Source: Pyropia yezoensis
Taxonomy: Eukaryota > Rhodophyta > Bangiophyceae > Bangiales > Bangiaceae
Length of the DNA stretch: 64,000 bases
Reading direction: 5' to 3'
Assembly (NCBI GenBank): GCA_009829735.1
Contig: CM020620.1
Coordinates: 19,256,020 to 19,320,019 of the forward strand
The position numbers were made by a program, and so were the translations under genes. A model generated the notes under the pieces. The model was not told the origin of the DNA and did not search any database. It saw only the letters and a program-made list of their open reading frames with translations. Of this stretch, positions 10,031-22,300 are shown in pieces (within the stretch, counting starts at the first letter, position 1; every line of letters starts with the position of its first letter).

Positions 10031-10355
10031 AGTTCCGACCGACCCGGTCGGCCCTGTGAGGGGGTGCGTAAACGCACGTCTCGGCGTTGGGGGCGCGACT
10101 TGCTGTCCCCCATCGAGTACGTAACACGGATGTGGAGGCGGTCACGTTGACCGCCCCTCTCCTCAAGCTTGCCCACTCGGCAGCTTGCTCTCCTCAGTTC
10201 ACACTTCACCATCACCACCACCTCCCCTTCACCTTCCACTGGGCCGCCCCACGCTGGGGAGGCCACCCGTGTACCCACGATCCGAGTCCCCCTCAACTCG
10301 AGGCGGGTCTCGTGCTGCGATAACCAGAGCGTCTCTCCCCAACTTGGGGAGAGCC

Positions 10356-13300
10356 ATGGCGACTCCGGGAGTGGAGACGGACTCTCTTGACGAGCGCATG
10401 GAGGACACCTCCTACGGTGCAGCACCCGCCGGGACTTCCGGCGGGGGCTCCGCGATCGCTCCGGGGGATGGGACTCCCGCGTCACCCGGCTTTGGGTTGA
10501 CGGCGGGGTCTCCCCCGGAGGCGGGACAGGTTGTCCCGCGTGAGGCCTTGGGGCGGTGGTTTTACCCCGCTTGGCCTCTTTATGAGGAGGGGTTGACTGC
10601 TCTTCGCTGTGGCCGACTTGGCGCAGCGATGGGCCGGGTATGGGACCGCCTACGGGAGAAGTATCCCCGTAGGGTCGGGTTCCCGGCCGGCTTCAGGACG
10701 GACCAGTTTGCCTTCCTGGACGACGAGGAGGTTGAAGACGTCCAACGTGCCAAGGCCATGGTGGACCGCGGGGGAACTATTGTAGCAATATGGTTGTCCG
10801 TATTGTGACCCTAATATCAGGGGGGCTACTTCTAACCCTTAACTTTCAATTTGATAGTTCGTACTGGTCACGGTATCTATAAGTTACGTATGACCAGAGG
10901 GACTTGCATCTTGGGGTGGAGGGTAGTTAGTAGTGTCTCCGAGGGTTTATAACGAGGGGGCCGGTGGCGAATCCACCGCCGGCCAAGGTAGAACAACAAA
11001 CCCCTCCCATTTGGGCTCCCATCTTGGTCCCGTGGCTTGCGCTCCAAGGACAGCAACCTTGGCCTCCCGGTGACGTTGGTGCCGATCCCCCTTGGTGAGT
11101 GTTCCCTGAGAGTGGACGCGCGACGGATCCCTATTGTGCTACATTGGTGGAGCAGCAGGGGACGGGTTTCCGTCACCCTTGTGGTGACGCCGTCTTCGGC
11201 CCTGGCACACGGATAGGGATCCGGTCCTTTTCTTGTACTCGTGGTGTTGCGACCTGATCGAATGTGTTGAGCTTTTACCTGTGACTGTGACCTACTGTTA
11301 CTCTCCCCAATCTACCCCCTCGCTCTCTTATTCGTGGTGGTCGTTGCGTCGGTTGACTGATTGTGACCATGTCTACCACAGAGACGGGCAACGTTCAAGA
11401 TGACGGATCGGCGTCGACGCCGACCCCGGAGGTGACTACGGGAACCGGGATCGGGAACCCGATCGATAACATTGAGACGCCAATGCTTTCCGGTGCCGGA
11501 TCGACGTTTGGCACGGCTCGGACGGCAGGAGACGGGGGCCCGCCTCAACTGTCGTCGACCGACCTCACTCCGCCGCCTCCTTCACCAGGGGATTCCCTGA
11601 TGGCATCATTGGCCCGCATCGAGGCCCGGTTTTCCGGGCTCGACGCCCGTCAAGATCGGACGGAGGACGCAATGGCAGTGTTGATGTCAACACGGCACAC
11701 GACGGGACCCCGTCGTGTTCCTCCCACACCGGTACGGTTCGAACCGGCCGGACTACTTTCGGAGTCCACCAGGGTCAACCCCGGTGTTGCTACTCCTGGA
11801 CAACCCCCGGACACAATGGGGTATGGGTCCGACTCGTCGGCAGAGTTGGAACGGAGTCACACGGAGCGATACGCTCGGAGCACCCGAAGCGGACTCCGCG
11901 GACACGACCCGGCGGATAAGTACGCCGGGGGAGAGTCGGTAATTGGGGGAGGGGGTACCCTCTCGCAGTACCCCCACGACGAAGGAGGCCCGGCAACTCG
12001 GGTTCCCGAGGTGCCGACGCCTGAAGTACCATCTTCAGTGGTGGAAGCTATGACCGCGCAGGTAACTGCGAGCCTACTGAAGCGGATGGAGTCCGATGAG
12101 TTCGCTCATCAACTGGCTAAGCGACTGGATATCCAGGACGCTGACACGGAGATCGTCAACGAGGTCTTCCGGTCGGTTCTTACTCCGGAACGTTATCGTT
12201 TGGAGGACCGCTCTACCACCGTATCGGAATCGATGCGTAATACGTCGCATCGGGCGATCCGCTCTATGCAGACCCTTATGAAGGGAGTCCCTATGTTCGG
12301 GGGGCCGAACGGACGCCCGTTGGCAGTCATCGGCTTCTTGACTAGCTTCAAGGCAGCCGCAGACAAGGCGCTCGTTAACGAGGGGCTGGCCCTGGAGATC
12401 CTCCCGTTCTTTGTTGATGAACGGGTGCGAGGCATTCTTCGCCAGGCATCCCCGATGCCGGGAATGAGGGTCGCGGCCACCCCCATGGATTACCGTGGGA
12501 TATTGAAGGAGCTGCTGAGCAGCTACCTCAGTGAGGACAAGTGCGAGGACCAATATCGGGCCCTTCGCACTGCCACCGCCCAGTCCTGGGAGGATGAGGA
12601 GATGTTTGGACGCCGGATCTAAGAGCTCGACTACGAGCTGGGGAAGCTCCTCGGAGAAGGGGAGCTACGGGCCATCCTGTTCGCAGGAGTACCCAACTAC
12701 GTGCGGATATCCGCACGGGGCGCCAACACGGCACGGACGAACTTCAGTCGACTGATGCATATGTGCAAGTCCCTAGGGGACGCCTACCGGGTTCTACACC
12801 CGGAGTGTGCCTTGGCCCCGAAGCCCAAGGGTGAGGGAGGCAAGCCCAGTCTTACCCCGGTACCGAGGCAAGAGAAGGTGGAACGTAAGGCCGCACCAGT
12901 ACTGGTGGCGACCGAACATACCCCTATTGGTGAGGGTGACCCTCTAGTCGACCAACAGGGCCACCTGTTGCTACCGGCGACGCCGGTGATTGATGAACAT
13001 GGTACGGTAGCGTACATCGCCCCGGCTGGAACCCAGTTCCAGGTCAACGAAGGAACGGGACGGCGCGTCCCGTATGTGCGGACTACGGGGTACTCCCCGG
13101 TGACGGGTAACCCTCACCAACCCTTGCCAACATGGGCGGTGCGCACGGAGGCACCCCCGCAGATTGCGGGCCGACCCAACCGGTTGGGGGAGTCCATGTT
13201 CCGGTTGACCCAAGGACCCAAGGCCTACCAGGGAGCAGGCACTCGGGCGCCCGAGGGAGGCAACCGTAGCTACGGGGCTACCCCGATGCGACCTCATGGG

Positions 13301-16300
13301 GGGACCGGCACGTCCGGATGTATGTTGTGTGGGGATCCCCAGCACTGGGTGTCTTCCTGCCCACTCATCCCCGAGGAGTCTCGGCGGGCAGCGGCGCAAC
13401 GCAATGCATCCACCGGGGGGTATCCCCCCCGAGCACCCGGACCCGCACCGGGTAGGCAGCCAGCTCCAGGTGGAGTACTGGCCGTCGAGGGGGCACCTCC
13501 TCAGCCGGATGTCCCGGCGGACAGCACCCTACCAAGGGCGGGAAACGAGTAAGAGGAAGGATGACCGGGGGGCGCTGGGGTCACCCAAGCAAGCCACCCC
13601 GGAGTACCGCGGGGAAAGCCCCACGGAGAGCGCGGTTGAGCCGACGCCGCATCAACCCCCGGGTACACCTTCCGGCCCCGACGACACGGCGTCAGGGGAT
13701 TGATGACCAACCTCCGAGGTTGGGAGGAGAGGACGGGAAGCCCCTTCACGTTGAACCAGACAAGGGCCCTGTTCAGGATGCCCGAGCTACACCGGATATC
13801 GGTGTAGGACATGTGTTGTTTACCTTGGAGAACTTCAAGGTATCAGCCACACTGGGGGTTGACCCCCAGTCGACACGATCGTACTACCCTGTACTGGACA
13901 CAGGGGCTGGACCCAACCTTATCCGGAAGGATACCCTCCCGGACAAGTGGCTTCCACGAGTCAGAGTGACTCGGGGACCCACCATCAAGGACGCGAATGG
14001 TCGACTCATTCGTACGACCGCAGCGATGTCGCTGCAGGTTACCATCGGGGATCTCACCACGGAAGTTGACTTCCTGGTATGTGAAACGCTATCGGTGCCC
14101 TGCATACTGGGGTGCACCTTCATCAACGTTCACGTTGATGCAATCCGGCCAGGCCGGAGGACCGTCGAGCTTCAAGAAGCCGACGGGACGAAGCGAGGAC
14201 ACACGGCTATCGTCAGGGACCTGACGCTACAAGGAAGCCACGTTAACGTGGCTGAGGTGTACGCAAGCGTCGAGCCGAAGACACTTCGGTTGGACAAGCG
14301 AACTCGCTTTGAGCCGTTGTCAGAGACAGTCCTCCCGGTTAACTGCGACCTCGCAGGCATCTGCAGAGTCCAGTCCAACCTACGGACGTACAAGCGCCAT
14401 GGGTTGACCATGGCCAACGGTCTCATAGACCTCCCAGCAGGAGGGTCGTCCCTCCTAGTGATGGCGAACTACCGCCGTAAGGCAGTCACCCTCCCGAAGG
14501 GAACTATCCTCGGGATTGCCGAACTCTACGAAGGAGATATCCTTACCCCTGATAAGGAAGGTCAAGTGGAACCACTTGAAGTACTGGCGGTCGCCGAGAC
14601 CACCGAGCGACAGCAACCCGATGACGGGAAGCCTAACCCATCGGCGGCTCCGGCGGACCTGCCGCCAAAGGACCAAGAGGCCTTGAAGGCACTGGCCGAG
14701 GCTGACCTCGACCACCTTCCCCCTTCGGTAGCCGAAGGGGTACGACGGATGCTAAGAAAGCATGACGTTATGTGGACAGGCGGGGCCTTGGGGACCATTG
14801 GGGCAACCCAACATCGTATAGACCTGGTACCAGGCGCACGACCCGCCCGCTCACAACCGCACCGAGCGGGACCTATGCAACGAGAGATCGTTGATGGAGA
14901 AGTGAAGAGGATGAGTGAAGCTAAGGTGATCCGACCTTCGATGTCGGAATGGGGTGCCCCAGTCGTTATTGTGCCGAAGAAGGATCAAACCCCTCGGTTT
15001 TGCATCGATTATCGACGCCTCAACTTGGTTACCAAGAAGGACTCATACCCTTTACCAAGGATGGATGAATGCATCGACTCCCTGGGGGAGGCTACGGTGT
15101 TTACCACCATCGACTGCAATGCCGGATACTGGCAGATCCCGGTGGCGGACGAGGATATCCCCAAGACGGCATTCGTCTGTCACAGTGGAGTGTACGAGTT
15201 CCTAAGGATGCCCTTCGGATTGTCCAACGCCCCCGCTACATTCCAGCGGGCTATCGACATCATACTGTCTGGGGTGAAGTGGCGTAACTGCCTAGTGTAC
15301 CTCGATGACGTCATCGTCTTCTCGCGTAACATGGATGACCATGTACAACATGTTGACGAGGTACTCACCCTCTTGAGGAACGCCGGGGTAACCCTGCGTC
15401 TGAAGAAGTGCGCCTTCTTCCAACAGACGGTCGAATATCTGGGCCACCAGATAACCCCTGGTAAACTAGGGGTACTCGAAGCCAATACCCGGGCACTCCG
15501 GGATGCCCGGTTCCCTAACACCCAGACGCAGCTCAAGAGCTTCCTGGGAATGTGCAATGTATACCGACGGTTCGTCAAGGACTTCGCTCGGATAGCTAAA
15601 CCGTTAACGGTTCTTACGAGCAGTACCTTACCCAAGGTACTCCAACCCCCTTCGCCTAGCGAAGAGGAGGCATTCGAGTCGCTGAAGCGAGCCCTACTAG
15701 CCCCACCCGTCCTTGCGTTACCGCATAGACGGGGTACCTTCGTCATCGATGTCGATGCGTGTGATACACAAGTGGGATGCACCCTGTTACAGGGAGAGAC
15801 GTTGATCGGTACCGATAACGTTATCCCGGACCTACGGCCGGTAGGGTACTTCAGCCGGACACTCAACCCGGCTGAGCGGAACTATAGTGCCACCGAGCGT
15901 GAATGCCTCGGAGTTATATGGGCAGTGCAACTGCTCCGTCCATACCTGGAGGGCTCCAGGTTCATCGTGAGGTCCGACCACGAACCCCTACAATGGCTCC
16001 TCAACCTTGGTGACAAGGATTCCGATAGCCATGGGAGGCTAGCCCGATGGAGGCTGAAGATGGCCGAGCACGACTACCGCACGGTGTATAAGGCTGGGTC
16101 AACCCACCACCTCGGAGACGCGTTGTCTCGACTCGACACCCCGAGCGGGGATACCCGCCCGGTGGACGAGGACATCCCGGTGGTACCGGTGTGCATGGTG
16201 GGTAATGCTACCCAGGGTATGGTTGACCATACCATGGCACACCTTGCGTGCCCATTGACCCTCGCGGACTTCCGCGAGGCACAGGCCAACGACGATGACT

Positions 16301-19300
16301 GTAAACGCCATCGTGCTAACCTCCTGGCCGGTACGGCCGGCATCTTCTCCGAGAGCGAAGACGGACTCATATACCGGCGGGCACCCGCCGATGGACGACA
16401 TCAAGTCGTGGTTCCCGTGTCCTTACGGCAAGCCGTCATGGAACGAGAACATGAGAACCCTACAGCCGGACACCCGGGGGGTTCACGTATGTTCGCAGCA
16501 ATGCGAAGGTTCTTCTACTGGCCAGCAATGGCCGTCGACGTGGTCGACCACGTAAGGGGATGCCACCCCTGTGCGCGTAACCGCATGAGTCTACATAGGC
16601 AGGCGTCTGCCATGAAGCTATTCCCACCCGATGGGCCCAACGAGCAAGTCGCTATCGACATACTCGGGCCACTTCCGGTAACGGAAGAAGGGAACAGGTA
16701 CATCCTGGTCATGTCTGACCGCTTCACTAAGCTGTCAAGAGCGGCAGCCATCCCGAATGATACGGCATACACGATCATGAACGCAGTGGTTGACCACTGG
16801 ATCAGTGCATACGGAGTCATGAAGCAACTCCTCTCCGATAACGGAGCAAACCTTACGTCGGCATTCTGCACGAAGGTCCTGGGCATGTTCGGTATCGAAC
16901 CACGTCGGGCATCCGACTACCACCCGCAGTCCAACGGGCAGGTGGAGCGGTTCAACCGCACCATCGTCAAGATGCTACAGTGCTACGTGGCAGAGCACAC
17001 GAACACTTGGGACAGGCTTCTGTCCGTACTCACCCTGGCATACAATGCCAGGCCACATCGGAGCACAAACATTGCTCCGCTGGAGTGGGTCATGCCACTA
17101 GGCGTCGGTAACCTGACGCTGCCACCCGGCAGGTGCACTCGGTATGATACACCGAAGGGCCGACCCGCCGAACGCATCCACCTAGCTTGGTTGGCCAAGC
17201 TATCGTGGATGATTCCTAAGCTCAAGGGTGCCCTTGACAGAACACAACTTCGGTATAAGAAGAACTTCGACGCCCGACTACGGGTGCGCAACGCAACCCT
17301 GGTAACAGGTGACTGGGTCTATATCAGACACCAGAAGTTCCGAGGGAACAAGCTTATGCAACCGGTCAAGGGACCGTACCAGATCCTCCACAGAGATGAC
17401 CACTCTGTTATCTTACACTCCGATACGGAGATCCAACGCATCAGTATGAATGATGTCACACCTGCTCCGAAGCCGGAACAGCCTCAGCCGGTACCGGCTG
17501 GGTTGCTACATGAAGCTCTTACAACCCACCGGTCGGATGACCCGGTGGGACCGGATGGGATTCCATACCAAGTAGAGAGCGTGGTCGGACACACCGACCC
17601 GGACATACCAGGACCCTGGTACGTCAAGGTTATGTGGGTCGGATACGACTCACCCACCTGGGAACAGGCGGCGAATATACCCCGCCAACTACTCATGCCT
17701 TACATGAGGCGACGACGCCTACTGTAACAACCCAACCGACACCGACTTCGGCTGTTGGGGGGTGAGGCTTATACCTACTAAGTAGGGTGTGACATGGTTA
17801 CGGCAGACTTAGGTTTCTAAGTCAAATCAGACTTAGGTTTCTAAGTCGAACCAAGCTTAGGTAACTAAGTAGAGCTAAGCTTAGGTAACTAAGTAAAAAC
17901 CTGAACCTTAATAAGTTAACTTAAAGGTAAAGGCTAACTCCGATAATATCGAAGTAACTAGGGAGCTTACACGGGAGGATGACCTCCCCAAGCCAAGACA
18001 CAAAGTGAGGGAGGATAACCTCCCCAAGCATGAACCAACCGGAAGAAGTTGGGCGGGAGGCAAGGCACCACTGAGCCAGAAGGGGTACTCCCCAGGGCAG
18101 CAAACAGAGGCAAGCAATGCCCCCAGCGGGGGATGAGTTTATACTCACTACTACCCGGCTACCATAAGGGTTGCCGGGGCCCTCTCCCGCACAAACAATA
18201 GCACTCCTCAGTGGGTAGACCCACTGCCGAGGAGGCCACTCACGCGTAAGCGCGTAGACCTCCGTGCTCCACCCGGTCGGCAACGTCACGACGGTCGACC
18301 ACCCGAGTTACCTCGTGGCATAGCTGGACGAGGGTGCTGCGGCCGGCCTCCACGTCCTCCGGAGCTTTCTGAGGCGGTCCAGCACGCCCACCAAAGCAAC
18401 GCGCTGACCCAACCAGCGCAGCACCTGGGGGATATCCCCCAGCTAACAGAGAGATCCCCACGCATTGCGCGGGTAACAAGGGCGTCACGCCCTCATACCA
18501 GAGACGGGACCCCCGTCATGTAGGACAGGGGCGGGAGGTGACACTGGCGCAGCCAGAGGAGCCACAGGAGCCGACACGGCTACCACCGGAGCCGTGGCAC
18601 TTGATANNNNNNNNNNNNNNNNNNNNNNNNNNNNNNNNNNNNNNNNNNNNNNNNNNNNNNNNNNNNNNNNNNNNNNNNNNNNNNNNNNNNNNNNNNNNNN
18701 NNNNNNNNNNNNNNNNNNNNNNNNNNNNNNNNNNNNNNNNNNNNNNNNNNNNNNNNNNNNNNNNNNNNNNNNNNNNNNNNNNNNNNNNNNNNNNNNNNNN
18801 NNNNNNNNNNNNNNNNNNNNNNNNNNNNNNNNNNNNNNNNNNNNNNNNNNNNNNNNNNNNNNNNNNNNNNNNNNNNNNNNNNNNNNNNNNNNNNNNNNNN
18901 NNNNNNNNNNNNNNNNNNNNNNNNNNNNNNNNNNNNNNNNNNNNNNNNNNNNNNNNNNNNNNNNNNNNNNNNNNNNNNNNNNNNNNNNNNNNNNNNNNNN
19001 NNNNNNNNNNNNNNNNNNNNNNNNNNNNNNNNNNNNNNNNNNNNNNNNNNNNNNNNNNNNNNNNNNNNNNNNNNNNNNNNNNNNNNNNNNNNNNNNNNNN
19101 NNNNNNGGGGGGACCGGCACGTCCGGATGTATGTTGTGTGGGGATCCCAGCACTGGGGTGTCTTCCTGCCCACTCATCCCGAGGAGTCTCGGCGGGCAGC
19201 GGCGCAACGCAAGGCATCCACCGGGGGGTATCCCCCCCGAGCACCCGGACCCGCACCGGGTAGGCAGCCAGCTCCAGGTGGAGTACTGGCCGTCGAGGGG

Positions 19301-22300
19301 GCACCTCCTCAGCCGGATGTCCCGGCGGACAGCACCCTACCAAGGGCGGGGAAACGAGTAAGAGGAAGGATGACCGGGGGGCGCTGGGGTCACCCAAGCA
19401 AGCCACCCCGGAGTACCGCGGGGAAAAGCCCCCACGGAGAGCGCGGTTGAGCCGACGCCGCATCAACCCCCGGGTACACCTTCCGGCCCCGACGACACGG
19501 CGTCAGGGGATTGATGGACCAACCTCCGAGGTTGGGAGGAGAGGACGGGAAGCCCCTTCACGTTGAACCAGACAAGGGCCCTGTTCAGGATGCCCGAGCT
19601 ACACCGGATATCGGTGTAGGACATGTGTTGTTTACCTTGGAGAACTTCAAGGTATCAGCCACACTGGGGGTTTGACCCCCAGTCGACACGATCGTACTAC
19701 CCTGTACTGGACACAGGGGCTGGACCCAACCTTATCCGGAAGGATACCCTCCCGGACAAGTGGCTTCCACGAGTCAGAGTGACTCGGGGACCCACCATCA
19801 AGGACGCGAATGGTCGACTCATTCGTACGACCGCAGCGATGTCGCTGCAGGTTACCATCGGGGATCTCACCACGGAAGTTGACTTCCTGGTATGTGAAAC
19901 GCTATCGGTGCCCTGCATACTGGGGTGCACCTTCATCAACGTTCACGTTGATGCAATCCGGCCAGGCCGGAGGACCGTCGAGCTTCAAGAAGCCGACGGG
20001 ACGAAGCGAGGACACACGGCTATCGTCAGGGACCTGACGCTACAAGGAAGCCACGTTAACGTGGCTGAGGTGTACGCAAGCGTCGAGCCGAAGACACTTC
20101 GGTTGGACAAGCGAACTCGCTTTGAGCCGTTGTCAGAGACAGTCCTCCCGGTTAACTGCGACCTCGCAGGCATCTGCAGAGTCCAGTCCAACCTACGGAC
20201 GTACAAGCGCCATGGGTTGACCATGGCCAACGGTCTCATAGACCTCCCAGCAGGAGGGTCGTCCCTCCTAGTGATGGCGAACTACCGCCGTAAGGCAGTC
20301 ACCCTCCGAAGGGAACTATCCTCGGGATTGCCGAACTCTACGAAGGAGATATCCTTACCCCTGATAAGGAAGGTCAAGTGGAACCACTTGAAGTACTGGC
20401 GGTCGCCGAGACCACCGAGCGACAGCAACCCGATGACGGGAAGCCTAACCCATCGGCGGCTCCGGCGGACCTGCCGCCAAAGGACCAAGAGGCCTTGAAG
20501 GCACTGGCCGAGGCTGACCTCGACCACCTTCCCCCTTCGGTAGCCGAAGGGGTACGACGGATGCTAAGAAAGCATGACGTTATGTGGACAGGCGGGGCCT
20601 TGGGGACCATTGGGGCAACCCAACATCGTATAGACCTGGTACCAGGCGCACGACCCGCCCGCTCACAACCGCACCGAGCGGGACCTATGCAACGAGAGAT
20701 CGTTGATGGAGAAGTGAAGAGGATGAGTGAAGCTAAGGTGATCCGACCTTCGATGTCGGAATGGGGTGCCCCAGTCGTTATTGTGCCGAAGAAGGATCAA
20801 ACCCCTCGGTTTTGCATCGATTATCGACGCCTCAACTTGGTTACCAAGAAGGACTCATACCCTTTACCAAGGATGGATGAATGCATCGACTCCCTGGGGG
20901 AGGCTACGGTGTTTACCACCATCGACTGCAATGCCGGATACTGGCAGATCCCGGTGGCGGACGAGGATATCCCCAAGACGGCATTCGTCTGTCACAGTGG
21001 AGTGTACGAGTTCCTAAGGATGCCCTTCGGATTGTCCAACGCCCCCGCTACATTCCAGCGGGCTATCGACATCATACTGTCTGGGGTGAAGTGGCGTAAC
21101 TGCCTAGTGTACCTCGATGACGTCATCGTCTTCTCGCGTAACATGGATGACCATGTACAACATGTTGACGAGGTACTCACCCTCTTGAGGAACGCCGGGG
21201 TAACCCTGCGTCTGAAGAAGTGCGCCTTCTTCCAACAGACGGTCGAATATCTGGGCCACCAGATAACCCCTGGTAAACTAGGGGTACTCGAAGCCAATAC
21301 CCGGGCACTCCGGGATGCCCGGTTCCCTAACACCCAGACGCAGCTCAAGAGCTTCCTGGGAATGTGCAATGTATACCGACGGTTCGTCAAGGACTTCGCT
21401 CGGATAGCTAAACCGTTAACGGTTCTTACGAGCAGTACCTTACCCAAGGTACTCCAACCCCCTTCGCCTAGCGAAGAGGAGGCATTCGAGTCGCTGAAGC
21501 GAGCCCTACTAGCCCCACCCGTCCTTGCGTTACCGCATAGACGGGGTACCTTCGTCATCGATGTCGATGCGTGTGATACACAAGTGGGATGCACCCTGTT
21601 ACAGGGAGAGACGTTGATCGGTACCGATAACGTTATCCCGGACCTACGGCCGGTAGGGTACTTCAGCCGGACACTCAACCCGGCTGAGCGGAACTATAGT
21701 GCCACCGAGCGTGAATGCCTCGGAGTTATATGGGCAGTGCAACTGCTCCGTCCATACCTGGAGGGCTCCAGGTTCATCGTGAGGTCCGACCACGAACCCC
21801 TACAATGGCTCCTCAACCTTGGTGACAAGGATTCCGATAGCCATGGGAGGCTAGCCCGATGGAGGCTGAAGATGGCCGAGCACGACTACCGCACGGTGTA
21901 TAAGGCTGGGTCAACCCACCACCTCGGAGACGCGTTGTCTCGACTCGACACCCCGAGCGGGGATACCCGCCCGGTGGACGAGGACATCCCGGTGGTACCG
22001 GTGTGCATGGTGGGTAATGCTACCCAGGGTATGGTTGACCATACCATGGCACACCTTGCGTGCCCATTGACCCTCGCGGACTTCCGCGAGGCACAGGCCA
22101 ACGACGATGACTGTAAACGCCATCGTGCTAACCTCCTGGCCGGTACGGCCGGCATCTTCTCCGAGAGCGAAGACGGACTCATATACCGGCGGGCACCCGC
22201 CGATGGACGACATCAAGTCGTGGTTCCCGTGTCCTTACGGCAAGCCGTCATGGAACGAGAACATGAGAACCCTACAGCCGGACACCCGGGGGGTTCACGT

